Source: an uncultured Actinomycetes bacterium (GTDB lineage: Bacteria > Actinomycetota > Actinomycetes > Mycobacteriales > Mycobacteriaceae). Taken from it: a DNA stretch of 5,489 nucleotides. How positions within the stretch are numbered: position 1 is the first letter of the stretch; each line of letters opens with the position of its first letter. The notes under the pieces are model-generated. The model was not told the origin of the DNA and searched no databases. It worked only from the letters and a program-made list of their open reading frames with translations. Shown here piece after piece: positions 1 through 4,050 of this stretch. The position numbers and the translations under genes are program-made. The DNA lies in the NCBI GenBank assembly GCA_903911165.1, contig CAIWCQ010000199.1, positions 1-5,489 of the forward strand, written 5' to 3'.

Positions 1-525
1 CGGTCCGCAGTAGGTCATGTCCGCTTCGGCGCTGCCGGCCGCCAACGCCGAACCGGCGTTGGCCAACGCGGCGTCAATCTCGGTGCTCAGCGTCTGGACG
101 CAGGCGGCAGCGATGACGGCATGGTCCAGGGCGTCGACGGACCGGACCTCATGGCGCAGCGCCATATCGATCGCGTTGTATCCGCCCTCAGCCGGGCATT
201 CAAAGAGGTGCGGGCCCATCCGCAGGGTGAGACCGTGCCGCTGGAGCACGAGGCAGAGCCGGCGGATGTGCTCCTCCCGGGCGAGGTCCTCGCGGGGGTA
301 GGGAAGCCAGATATTTCGACGGGTGGCGATGGCGTGGCTCAGAGCGGCGACGACCTGCTCGACCTCGGCCAGATCATCGGCCGCGGCGGCTTCCCCGACC
401 TCGAAGGCGAAGATTCCGGAGATGATCGCGCTGTGCTCCGCAGCCCGGATCGCAAACATCTCCGCCTGCTGCTCGGTAGCGGTATCCCCCAGGATAAGCA
501 CAGCATCAGTTTTCGTTTGTGTCAT
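1..525 (-). CDS. Unrecognised protein divergent from NrtR regulator (3' end outside window)
   Basis: The frame is open from an ATG at 525 to the left edge, giving 175 residues with no stop, so the C-terminus is missing. The start is supported by a strong Shine-Dalgarno stretch, AAGGGGGAGG, 4 nt upstream (530-539). The protein appears soluble, with no signal peptide or membrane segment. Residues 1-25 look like a variable lead. Residues 45-70 are Ala/Glu-rich and probably helical. The block at 71-120 (NIWLPYPRED, then a helix with RRLCLVLQRHGL, then GPHLFECPAEGGYNAIDMALRHEV) looks like a conserved core. Residues 128-168 are an Ala-rich helical tail. I do not recognise the family and assign no function. 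It is divergent from nrtR across a 150-bp region with repeated motifs, so I infer that it belongs to the NrtR regulon. NrtR targets are usually NAD biosynthesis or salvage genes, but this is not one of the familiar ones. Confidence 0.85.
   Translation of the reverse strand, partial: MTQTKTDAVLILGDTATEQQAEMFAIRAAEHSAIISGIFAFEVGEAAAADDLAEVEQVVAALSHAIATRRNIWLPYPREDLAREEHIRRLCLVLQRHGLTLRMGPHLFECPAEGGYNAIDMALRHEVRSVDALDHAVIAAACVQTLSTEIDAALANAGSALAAGSAEADMTYCGP
41..63. repeat. Perfect 10-bp inverted repeat inside the leftmost gene
   Basis: GCCAACGCCG (41-50) and CGGCGTTGGC (54-63) are exact reverse complements around AAC. The first 8 bases recur as a direct repeat at 62-69. The element lies in the Ala-rich C-terminal region of the coding sequence, so it may simply reflect repeated Ala codons. 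The RNA hairpin would nevertheless be very stable. Confidence 0.6.
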
Positions 526-529
526 CGAT

Positions 530-539
530 CCTCCCCCTT
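530..539 (-). promoter_or_regulatory. Strong ribosome binding site of the leftmost gene
   Basis: AAGGGGGAGG on the minus strand contains GGAGG 4 nt before the ATG at 525. It is the clearest Shine-Dalgarno site in the window and fixes the start of the unrecognised gene, which has no other start evidence. Confidence 0.75.
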
Positions 540-578
540 GTTCTACTTGGACGTTGTGGACTCTTTTCCGGTAGTGGT

Positions 579-593
579 TATTGCGTTTCAGCG
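579..593 (-). promoter_or_regulatory. Candidate NrtR operator, left copy
   Basis: Read on the minus strand this is CGCTGAAACGCAATA. It nearly matches the plus-strand site at 645-660 (CGCCGAAAGCGCAATA), differing by one substitution and one missing G. Each copy points towards its own divergent gene. A shortened version, CGCTGCAATA, lies at 600-609 on the same strand. The repetition is seen directly; NrtR as the binding protein is inferred from position. Confidence 0.5.
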
Positions 594-644
594 TCCCGGT
601 ATTGCAGCGATCCCCCCGGGGCTGACTACACTGTAACATTTGCG

Positions 645-660
645 CGCCGAAAGCGCAATA
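645..660 (+). promoter_or_regulatory. Candidate NrtR operator, right copy, abutting the -10 box
   Basis: CGCCGAAAGCGCAATA runs into the putative -10 element TATACT at 659-664, so a bound repressor would block RNA polymerase at the nrtR promoter. The same place carries a perfect inverted repeat, TTGCGC-N7-GCGCAA (640-658). The dyad and the copy of the motif at 579-593 fit an autoregulatory operator. The identity of the binding protein is inferred. Confidence 0.5.
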
Positions 661-664
661 TACT
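659..664 (+). promoter_or_regulatory. Putative -10 element of the nrtR promoter
   Basis: TATACT differs from the TATAAT consensus at one base and lies 11 nt before the ATG at 676. A transcript starting about 7 nt downstream would have a leader of only about 5 nt, as is common in mycobacteria. No convincing -35 hexamer is seen 17-18 nt upstream. No Shine-Dalgarno sequence precedes the ATG. Confidence 0.45.
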
Positions 665-675
665 AGCCTGGCCCC

Positions 676-1389
676 ATGCGCGACAACGAAACATCAGATC
701 CGAATGTCTCAACGGTAGCAACAGGCACCGACAAGTTTTGCTACGAATTCCCCCGCGCCATCGTCGCCGTGGACACCGCGCTGTTGACTATTCACCCCGA
801 TCGCGGGCTCCTCGTGGTGGAGATGGAGCGCGGAGACACCGGCAAGTGGGCACTACCGGGCACCTTCCTGCGTGACCGCGAGACGCTGGCCGAAGCCGTC
901 GAACGTTCATTGGACGAGAAGCTCGGCGTGCGGGATATCCGACCGGCACAGTTGAACGTCTTCGACGATCCACACCGCGATGAACGCCATTGGGTGCTGT
1001 CGGTGGCCCACGTCGCGGTGGTCCGCCCCGAACAACTGAAGTCGCTGGGTGACGGGGCGGCGAAGAACATCCGACTCGTCTCGGTGGACCGACCCGGCGA
1101 GTTGGCCTGGGACCACCCCAATATCGTCAAACGCGCCAAGGAATACGTGCGGTCTCGCTACGAAGAGCAACCCGATCCCGACCGGCTGCTGGGAAACACT
1201 TTCACACTGCGCGACCTCCGACTTGTTCACGACGCTGTCGCCGGCCACGACGATCCATGGGACCGCGACGCCTTTCGCCGCCGGATGCAACAGCTCGTCG
1301 TGCCCACCGGCGTGAAATCCGACAGCGGCTCGCGCGGCCGGCCGGCTCAACTGTTCCGCAGACGGTCAGCGCGTGACCGGGCGCTCTAA
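676..1389 (+). CDS. nrtR: NrtR-family transcriptional regulator (degenerate Nudix domain plus winged helix)
   Basis: 237 residues. Residues 25-160 form a Nudix-fold domain. The Nudix box region 62-85 starts with G62 and keeps R77, E81 and G84. The Glu after Arg in the REUXEE motif is Ser78, and of the EE pair only E81 remains, followed by Lys82. The metal-binding catalytic set is therefore incomplete, and I expect ligand sensing rather than hydrolysis. Residues 174-228 (FTLRDLRLVHDAV, then DRDAFRRRMQQLVVPTG, then GRPAQLFR) match the C-terminal winged helix of NrtR. Characterised NrtR proteins repress NAD biosynthesis or salvage genes and release DNA on binding ADP-ribose or related nucleotides. 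Here the neighbouring genes are not recognisable NAD genes. The gene is divergent from the unknown gene at 1-525 and ends 1 nt before the convergent vapC. The family call is strong; the ligand and targets are inferred. Confidence 0.9.
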   Translation: MRDNETSDPNVSTVATGTDKFCYEFPRAIVAVDTALLTIHPDRGLLVVEMERGDTGKWALPGTFLRDRETLAEAVERSLDEKLGVRDIRPAQLNVFDDPHRDERHWVLSVAHVAVVRPEQLKSLGDGAAKNIRLVSVDRPGELAWDHPNIVKRAKEYVRSRYEEQPDPDRLLGNTFTLRDLRLVHDAVAGHDDPWDRDAFRRRMQQLVVPTGVKSDSGSRGRPAQLFRRRSARDRAL

Positions 1390-1390
1390 C

Positions 1391-1798
1391 TCAACCCCCC
1401 GAGGATGTTGCATCGACCGCTCCAATGTCGGTGTGGACGAAATCGCCGCCCTTGAAGAGCAGCGGCTCACCGCTGACCTTCGCCAGTGCGTAGGCGAAGC
1501 AATCCCCGTAGTTCAAGCCGGCTCGATTGCGTCCCTTGCCGAAGCGCCGGTAGGCGGACCGCGCGACATCGGCCTGCTCGGCGTCGACCGCGACCAGATC
1601 GACGGCCGCCCGATGCAGCCAGAGGTCCAGCTCCCGTCCGCCAGGCTCACCGAATCGCTGCTCGACGACGATGGCCGCCTCCAGATAGGAGGCCGTCGAC
1701 ATCAAGCGAACCGGATCCGCGGCCACTGCGGCTTCGAACCGCTGCGCCTCCGACTCGTTGGTGAGCATGGCCACGAGCGCGGAAGTCTCGATCACCAT
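1391..1798 (-). CDS. vapC: VapC toxin, PIN-domain ribonuclease (Rv0624/Rv0609-like)
   Basis: 135 residues, typical VapC length. The PIN domain spans essentially the whole protein. The start [12 protein letters not shown], the segment RLMSTASYLEAA, the block FGEPGGRELDLWLHRAAVDLVAV and the motif GLNYGDCFAYALAK are the pattern I recall for M. tuberculosis VapC30/VapC28. The expected acidic residues are E40, D99 and D119, but the first one, normally Asp4 in 'MVIDTSAL', is Glu4 (codon GAG). PIN toxins use these acids to hold Mg2+ and cut RNA, often tRNA, stopping translation. The conservative change may weaken but need not abolish metal binding. The ATG at 1798 overlaps the vapB stop by one base (TGATG), so translation is coupled to the antitoxin. 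The stop lies 1 nt from the convergent nrtR stop. An in-frame upstream extension is open but runs through vapB in the wrong frame and is not used. Confidence 0.93.
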   Translation of the reverse strand: MVIETSALVAMLTNESEAQRFEAAVAADPVRLMSTASYLEAAIVVEQRFGEPGGRELDLWLHRAAVDLVAVDAEQADVARSAYRRFGKGRNRAGLNYGDCFAYALAKVSGEPLLFKGGDFVHTDIGAVDATSSGG

Positions 1799-2052
1799 CA
1801 GGTGGGCAGCCCGTGGTGGTCGTAGCCGATGATGGCGTCGCTGGCGCGAGGATCCAACACCGGCAAGTCGGCGCATCGACGGCGGATCGCTGCCAGTTCC
1901 TCGCTGAGCGGCACCGATCTGGTTCGCCCAGTCTCGCGGGCCAGACGTTCCCGCAGCGCGACCACGATCGCTTCGGTCAGGGTTTCGCCGGTGCGGGCTG
2001 CCAGTTCTCGAGCCAGCCGGTCGGCTTCGGGGTCTTTGATACTCAAGGCCAT
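1798..2052 (-). CDS. vapB: VapB antitoxin, Rv0623-like transcription factor family
   Basis: 84 residues, matching my recollection of M. tuberculosis VapB30 (Rv0623), the type member of Pfam family PSK_trans_fac. The N-terminus, [20 protein letters not shown] followed by [17 protein letters not shown] (residues 1-37), has the short strand and two helices of a ribbon-helix-helix DNA-binding dimer. Residues 45-84 ([21 protein letters not shown], ending in [11 protein letters not shown]) form the tail that wraps the VapC active site. The antitoxin neutralises the overlapping downstream vapC and represses its own promoter. The ATG at 2052 lies 7 nt after a perfect TATAAT, and no Shine-Dalgarno sequence is present, so the mRNA is probably leaderless. 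The gene is divergent from a second, unrelated vapB 104 bp away. Confidence 0.92.
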   Translation of the reverse strand: MALSIKDPEADRLARELAARTGETLTEAIVVALRERLARETGRTRSVPLSEELAAIRRRCADLPVLDPRASDAIIGYDHHGLPT

Positions 2053-2059
2053 TAGATGG

Positions 2060-2089
2060 ATTATATATCAGGATACGGATTCTAGACAA
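2060..2089 (-). promoter_or_regulatory. Promoter of the minus-strand vapBC, probably leaderless
   Basis: On the minus strand, TTGTCT (2084-2089) is followed after 18 nt by a perfect TATAAT (2060-2065). Transcription would begin at about 2052-2053, at the A of the vapB ATG. This is the best promoter in the window. A near-palindrome, TATC-AG-GATA (2066-2075), lies in the spacer next to the -10 box and is a candidate VapB operator. Confidence 0.7.
2066..2075. promoter_or_regulatory. Candidate operator of the minus-strand VapBC complex
   Basis: TATCAGGATA has 4-bp inverted arms around AG and directly abuts the -10 box of the vapBC promoter. The position suits autorepression. The short arms make it only suggestive. 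Confidence 0.35.
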
Positions 2090-2108
2090 GTACTGCGCCG
2101 CGCACCTG

Positions 2109-2138
2109 GTGACCGAACCGCTGAGACTGTAGCACAAT
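2109..2138 (+). promoter_or_regulatory. Putative promoter of the plus-strand vapBC
   Basis: GTGACC (2109-2114) and CACAAT (2133-2138), 18 nt apart, each match four of six consensus bases. Transcription would start near 2145, inside the operator palindrome, leaving a leader of about 12 nt. No Shine-Dalgarno sequence precedes the ATG at 2157. Confidence 0.35.
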
Positions 2139-2147
2139 TAGTGCTAC
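2129..2147. promoter_or_regulatory. Operator palindrome of the plus-strand vapBC
   Basis: GTAGCAC-AATTA-GTGCTAC is a perfect inverted repeat with 7-bp arms and a 5-bp AT-only spacer. It ends 9 nt before the vapB start and covers the putative -10 and start site. Type II antitoxins with a Phd/YefM fold bind such dyads as dimers, so this is very probably the autoregulatory site. Confidence 0.7.
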
Positions 2148-2156
2148 CATCGGCCG

Positions 2157-2435
2157 ATGGAGGCGATCGGAGTCCGGGAGCTCAGGCAGTACGCGTCGCG
2201 CTACCTCGCCAGGGTCGAAGCCGGCGAAGAATTGGGCGTCACCAACAACGGTCGCCTCGTCGCACGACTGGTCCCCGTGCGCGACGCGGAGCGTTCCCGC
2301 GCGGCCCTGATCGAATCGGGCGCCCTCATCCCGGCGCGTCGGCCGAGCAATCTCCTCGACGTCAACGCCATTGCGCCTGCAGACCCGGAGCGCACGCTCT
2401 CCGATATTCTCAACGAGATGCGCGACGAACCATGA
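2157..2435 (+). CDS. vapB: VapB antitoxin, Phd/YefM type
   Basis: 92 residues. Residues 1-43 ([20 protein letters not shown], then [21 protein letters not shown]) have the Phd/YefM pattern. A short strand and helix precede an 'AGE-x-x-x-V-T-x-x-G-R-x-V-A' hairpin, which forms the dimeric DNA-binding head. Residues 50-92 are the flexible tail ([17 protein letters not shown], then [18 protein letters not shown]) that blocks the toxin. The antitoxin should neutralise the downstream VapC and repress the operon through the palindrome at 2129-2147. Its stop overlaps the vapC start by 4 nt (ATGA), coupling translation. It is unrelated in fold to the neighbouring divergent VapB, so the two modules are independent acquisitions rather than a duplication. 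It may correspond to the M. tuberculosis VapB46 type; that assignment is from memory and uncertain. Confidence 0.9.
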   Translation: MEAIGVRELRQYASRYLARVEAGEELGVTNNGRLVARLVPVRDAERSRAALIESGALIPARRPSNLLDVNAIAPADPERTLSDILNEMRDEP

Positions 2436-2842
2436 TCTACATGGATACCTCGGCATTGACCAAGCTGCTCATCGCCGAGCCGGAGACGCCGGAATTGCGC
2501 AACTGGCTCACCTCGCAGATCGATCAGGGCGATAGCGCAGCGACGAGCGCCCTCGGCAGGGTCGAACTGATGAGAACCGTTGCCCGATATGGGGATATCA
2601 GCCAGGCCGACCGAGCCCGTTACCTACTCGACGGGCTGGACATTCTGCCGCTCACCGAACCGATGATGTCTCTCGCCGAATCAATCGGCCCGGCAACCCT
2701 GCGATCACTGGACGCCATTCACCTCGCCGCGGCCGCCTACTTCGACCAGGAACTGACCGCCTTCGTCACCTACGATCATCGCTTGCTGAACGGCTGCCGC
2801 GATATCGGCCTCACGACAGCGTCACCGGGAGGCGCCAGGTAG
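2432..2842 (+). CDS. vapC: VapC toxin, PIN-domain ribonuclease
   Basis: 136 residues, full length for a VapC. The PIN domain starts at [13 protein letters not shown] with D5. E45 lies in [10 protein letters not shown]94 in [12 protein letters not shown] and D115 in [10 protein letters not shown]. The acidic quartet that binds Mg2+ is therefore complete and the toxin is predicted to be active, cutting RNA and arresting growth when its antitoxin is degraded. The sequence closely resembles what I recall of M. tuberculosis VapC46 or VapC48 (the [13 protein letters not shown] start and the block [13 protein letters not shown]); which of the two is not certain. The ATG at 2432 overlaps the antitoxin stop by 4 nt. 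The frame is open far upstream, but that stretch runs antisense to the other vapB and through this vapB, so the overlapping ATG is the right start. The stop codon lies inside a 14-bp perfect palindrome. Confidence 0.93.
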   Translation: MIYMDTSALTKLLIAEPETPELRNWLTSQIDQGDSAATSALGRVELMRTVARYGDISQADRARYLLDGLDILPLTEPMMSLAESIGPATLRSLDAIHLAAAAYFDQELTAFVTYDHRLLNGCRDIGLTTASPGGAR

Positions 2843-2851
2843 TCGACTACC
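2838..2851. repeat. Perfect 14-bp palindrome in the convergent gap
   Basis: GGTAGTCGACTACC equals its own reverse complement. It includes the vapC stop codon and lies in the short gap before the convergent small gene. As RNA it gives only a 5-bp stem with a TCGA loop and no U-tract follows, so it is at best a weak bidirectional terminator. It could instead be a protein site. Confidence 0.5.
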
Positions 2852-2857
2852 GGCCGC

Positions 2858-3076
2858 TCACCTGCGGTCGTCGTCGGGAAGCCCAAAGATCTCACGCCGA
2901 ATACGTTCCAGTTCAGCCTCGCGCTCCAGACGTGCGCGCTGTTGTGCCGCGGTACTCAGGTGGCGGTAGCGCATGTGCAGGGTGTGAAGGCCACGCGCCG
3001 TCGTCAGGTTCATATAGGGATTCCCATGACGCTCGCGGTAGCGGGCGAGAAGCTGCGCATCGGTCTCATCAGCCAT
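2858..3076 (-). CDS. Small charged hypothetical protein
   Basis: 72 residues from the chosen ATG at 3076, beginning MADETDAQLLARYRERHGNPY. This start has GGAG 6 nt upstream. The outer ATG at 3088 (76 residues) has only weak purine-rich sequence in front of it, and the ATG at 3082 directly abuts the GGAG. The protein has no signal peptide or membrane segment. Residues 1-20 look helical. The middle, NLTTARGLHTLHMRYRHLSTAAQQ, is His/Arg-rich. Residues 44-66 (AQQRARLEREAELERIRREIFG) form a highly charged, possibly coiled-coil helix, ending with the acidic LPDDDRR. I do not recognise the family and assign no function. It is convergent with vapC (15 nt between stops) and divergent from the small secreted protein. 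It is a plausible real gene by composition and ribosome binding site. Confidence 0.65.
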   Translation of the reverse strand: MADETDAQLLARYRERHGNPYMNLTTARGLHTLHMRYRHLSTAAQQRARLEREAELERIRREIFGLPDDDRR

Positions 3077-3159
3077 CGACATCTCCATTGCTCGCCGCCA
3101 AGGATACCGCGGACCTCTGACACGTCCCGATGCCGAAACAGACCACTAGGCTGCGGAAC

Positions 3160-3444
3160 ATGAAGATCTTCCTCGGTGCGGGTGCCTGTGCGCTGCTTGT
3201 CGGTGCCGGCCTGTGTGCCACCGCGGCACCGGCGTCGGCGTGCCCCTACGGAACCGTGCCCAGCGACTTTTCCGGTGTCTGCGTCAGCGGTACTTCCGGT
3301 GGCGGGCAGGCCGTCGTACCCGCTGCTCCGCATACCGGGGCCGTGTACGGCGGTGGCCCCAACGAGCTACCCACGGTGGACGGCATCCCCTGCACCCCGC
3401 AGCACCTCGGCACCTGCATCGGGCTGTCGATGAGCCAGGGCTAA
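3160..3444 (+). CDS. Small secreted four-cysteine protein
   Basis: 94 residues from the ATG at 3160. Residues 1-27 (MKIFLGAGACALLVGAGLC, then ATAAPASA) form a signal peptide with a likely signal peptidase I cut after ASA, before C28. Mature cysteines are C28, C41, C78 and C86, enough for two disulfides. The middle is Gly/Ala-rich and the end, NELPTVDGIPCTPQHLGTC, resembles a tail I know from other mycobacterial small exported proteins. No enzymatic function is apparent. An upstream in-frame ATG at 3130 would add ten residues (MPKQTTRLRN). I prefer 3160 because a TANNNT element (TAGGCT, 3147-3152) would start a leaderless transcript there, and neither start has a good Shine-Dalgarno. Its TAA stop overlaps the stop of the convergent gene by 4 nt. 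The cysteine at the cleavage site is not a proper lipobox, since -3 is Ala. Confidence 0.8.
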   Translation: MKIFLGAGACALLVGAGLCATAAPASACPYGTVPSDFSGVCVSGTSGGGQAVVPAAPHTGAVYGGGPNELPTVDGIPCTPQHLGTCIGLSMSQG

Positions 3445-4001
3445 GCAGGCGGCGCGATCGGATCCGACGGCGGAGGTGCCGGTGCGGGTGCTGGCGGTTC
3501 CGGTGGTGGCGGGGGAACGTTGGTGTCGGCGAAGCTGCCCTCGGGTCCGACGACGAACCCCACCTGCTCGCGGGTGTTGAGGCAGGCGATCACACCGGCG
3601 TCGTCCACCCCGCAGGCGACTTGGCGGTAACTCAGCCGGGTGTTGGGCGGCAGCGGCAGTACCGCCCCGGCCGCGGCGAACTTGGGAGTCTCGGTGGTGG
3701 TAAACACCGGCATACCGGTGGGGCCCGCGCTCACCAGGTTGGCGCCGTCGGGCGCCCCGGGCAACGGACCGCTGCAGCCGTAGTCGCCATTGGTGGAGTC
3801 GAGAATGCAGACCACCCCGGCCGGCCCGGCAAAGGCGAACCACTTGCCACTGTTGACGGTGTAGTTCGCCGGGTTCACCGGCATGTAGGCGAACACGTCC
3901 GGGATCGGCGGCGGCGGGGTCTGCGGGTCGGCGGCAGCAGGAAACGCCCCGGCCACCGCACCCGCCGCGACGACGGCGGTGAGAACAATCCTGCGCAGCA
4001 T
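3441..4001 (-). CDS. Secreted Pro-rich four-cysteine protein, mycobacterial type
   Basis: 186 residues. Residues 1-24 (MLRRIVLTAVVAAGAVAGAF, then PAAA) are a signal peptide with cleavage expected before DPQTPPPP. The core, about 35-160, has two Cys pairs: C65/C76 in GVVCILDSTNGDYGC and C130/C140 in YRQVACGVDDAGVIAC. Each probably forms a disulfide hairpin. The layout resembles mycobacterial exported proteins built on 'F-x-x-P-x-G-x-x-C' repeats, ending with 'C-x-N-T...G-F'. The tail (162-186) is Pro/Ala-rich, as in many cell-wall-associated proteins. No catalytic motif is seen and the function is unknown. The ATG at 4001 is chosen; an in-frame TTG directly before it is unlikely. TAAGCT (minus strand, 4008-4013) could be a -10 box giving a leaderless mRNA, or the gene may be cotranscribed with the DUF4185 gene 49 bp upstream. 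The TAG stop overlaps the convergent TAA. Confidence 0.85.
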   Translation of the reverse strand: MLRRIVLTAVVAAGAVAGAFPAAADPQTPPPPIPDVFAYMPVNPANYTVNSGKWFAFAGPAGVVCILDSTNGDYGCSGPLPGAPDGANLVSAGPTGMPVFTTTETPKFAAAGAVLPLPPNTRLSYRQVACGVDDAGVIACLNTREQVGFVVGPEGSFADTNVPPPPPEPPAPAPAPPPSDPIAPPA

Positions 4002-4050
4002 CAACCCAGCTTAACCCGGGTCCGCCCAGTTAGCCGCGCCGCCGGTGCGC

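Larger units (their letters stand above)
526..675. promoter_or_regulatory. Divergent intergenic region between the unknown gene and nrtR
   Basis: This 150-bp region separates two divergent starts and is visibly more AT-rich than the coding sequence around it. It holds the two motif copies at 579-593 and 645-660, a shortened copy at 600-609, a TACA-C-TGTA dyad at 627-635, and a CCCCGGGG run at 614-621. No clear -10 and -35 pair is seen for the left gene. TTGCAG (602-607) with TACACT (627-632), 19 nt apart, is an alternative nrtR promoter. Confidence 0.6.

Noticed and set aside
121..636. A 171-residue plus-strand open frame at the left
   Set aside because: It is antisense to the gene at 1-525, which has a strong ribosome binding site, and it runs into the divergent promoter region.
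676..1389. Active Nudix hydrolase
   Set aside because: The Nudix box lacks key glutamates and the C-terminus is an NrtR winged helix, so a regulator fits better.
1391..2137. A 248-residue minus-strand frame ending with VapC
   Set aside because: Only the last 135 residues are VapC. The upstream part runs through vapB in another frame and is low-complexity Arg/Ser/Pro sequence.
1829..2842. A 337-residue plus-strand frame ending with the second VapC
   Set aside because: The first 201 residues lie antisense to one vapB and out of frame over the other. The ATG at 2432 with the ATGA overlap is the real start.
3160..3444. Lipoprotein reading of the small secreted protein
   Set aside because: The Cys follows P-A-S-A, with Ala at -3 where a lipobox needs Leu, Val or Ile. 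Signal peptidase I cleavage is more likely.
4001..4004. TTG at 4004 as the start of the secreted Pro-rich protein
   Set aside because: It would simply add one residue before the ATG at 4001, which is the stronger initiator and aligns with the possible leaderless start.
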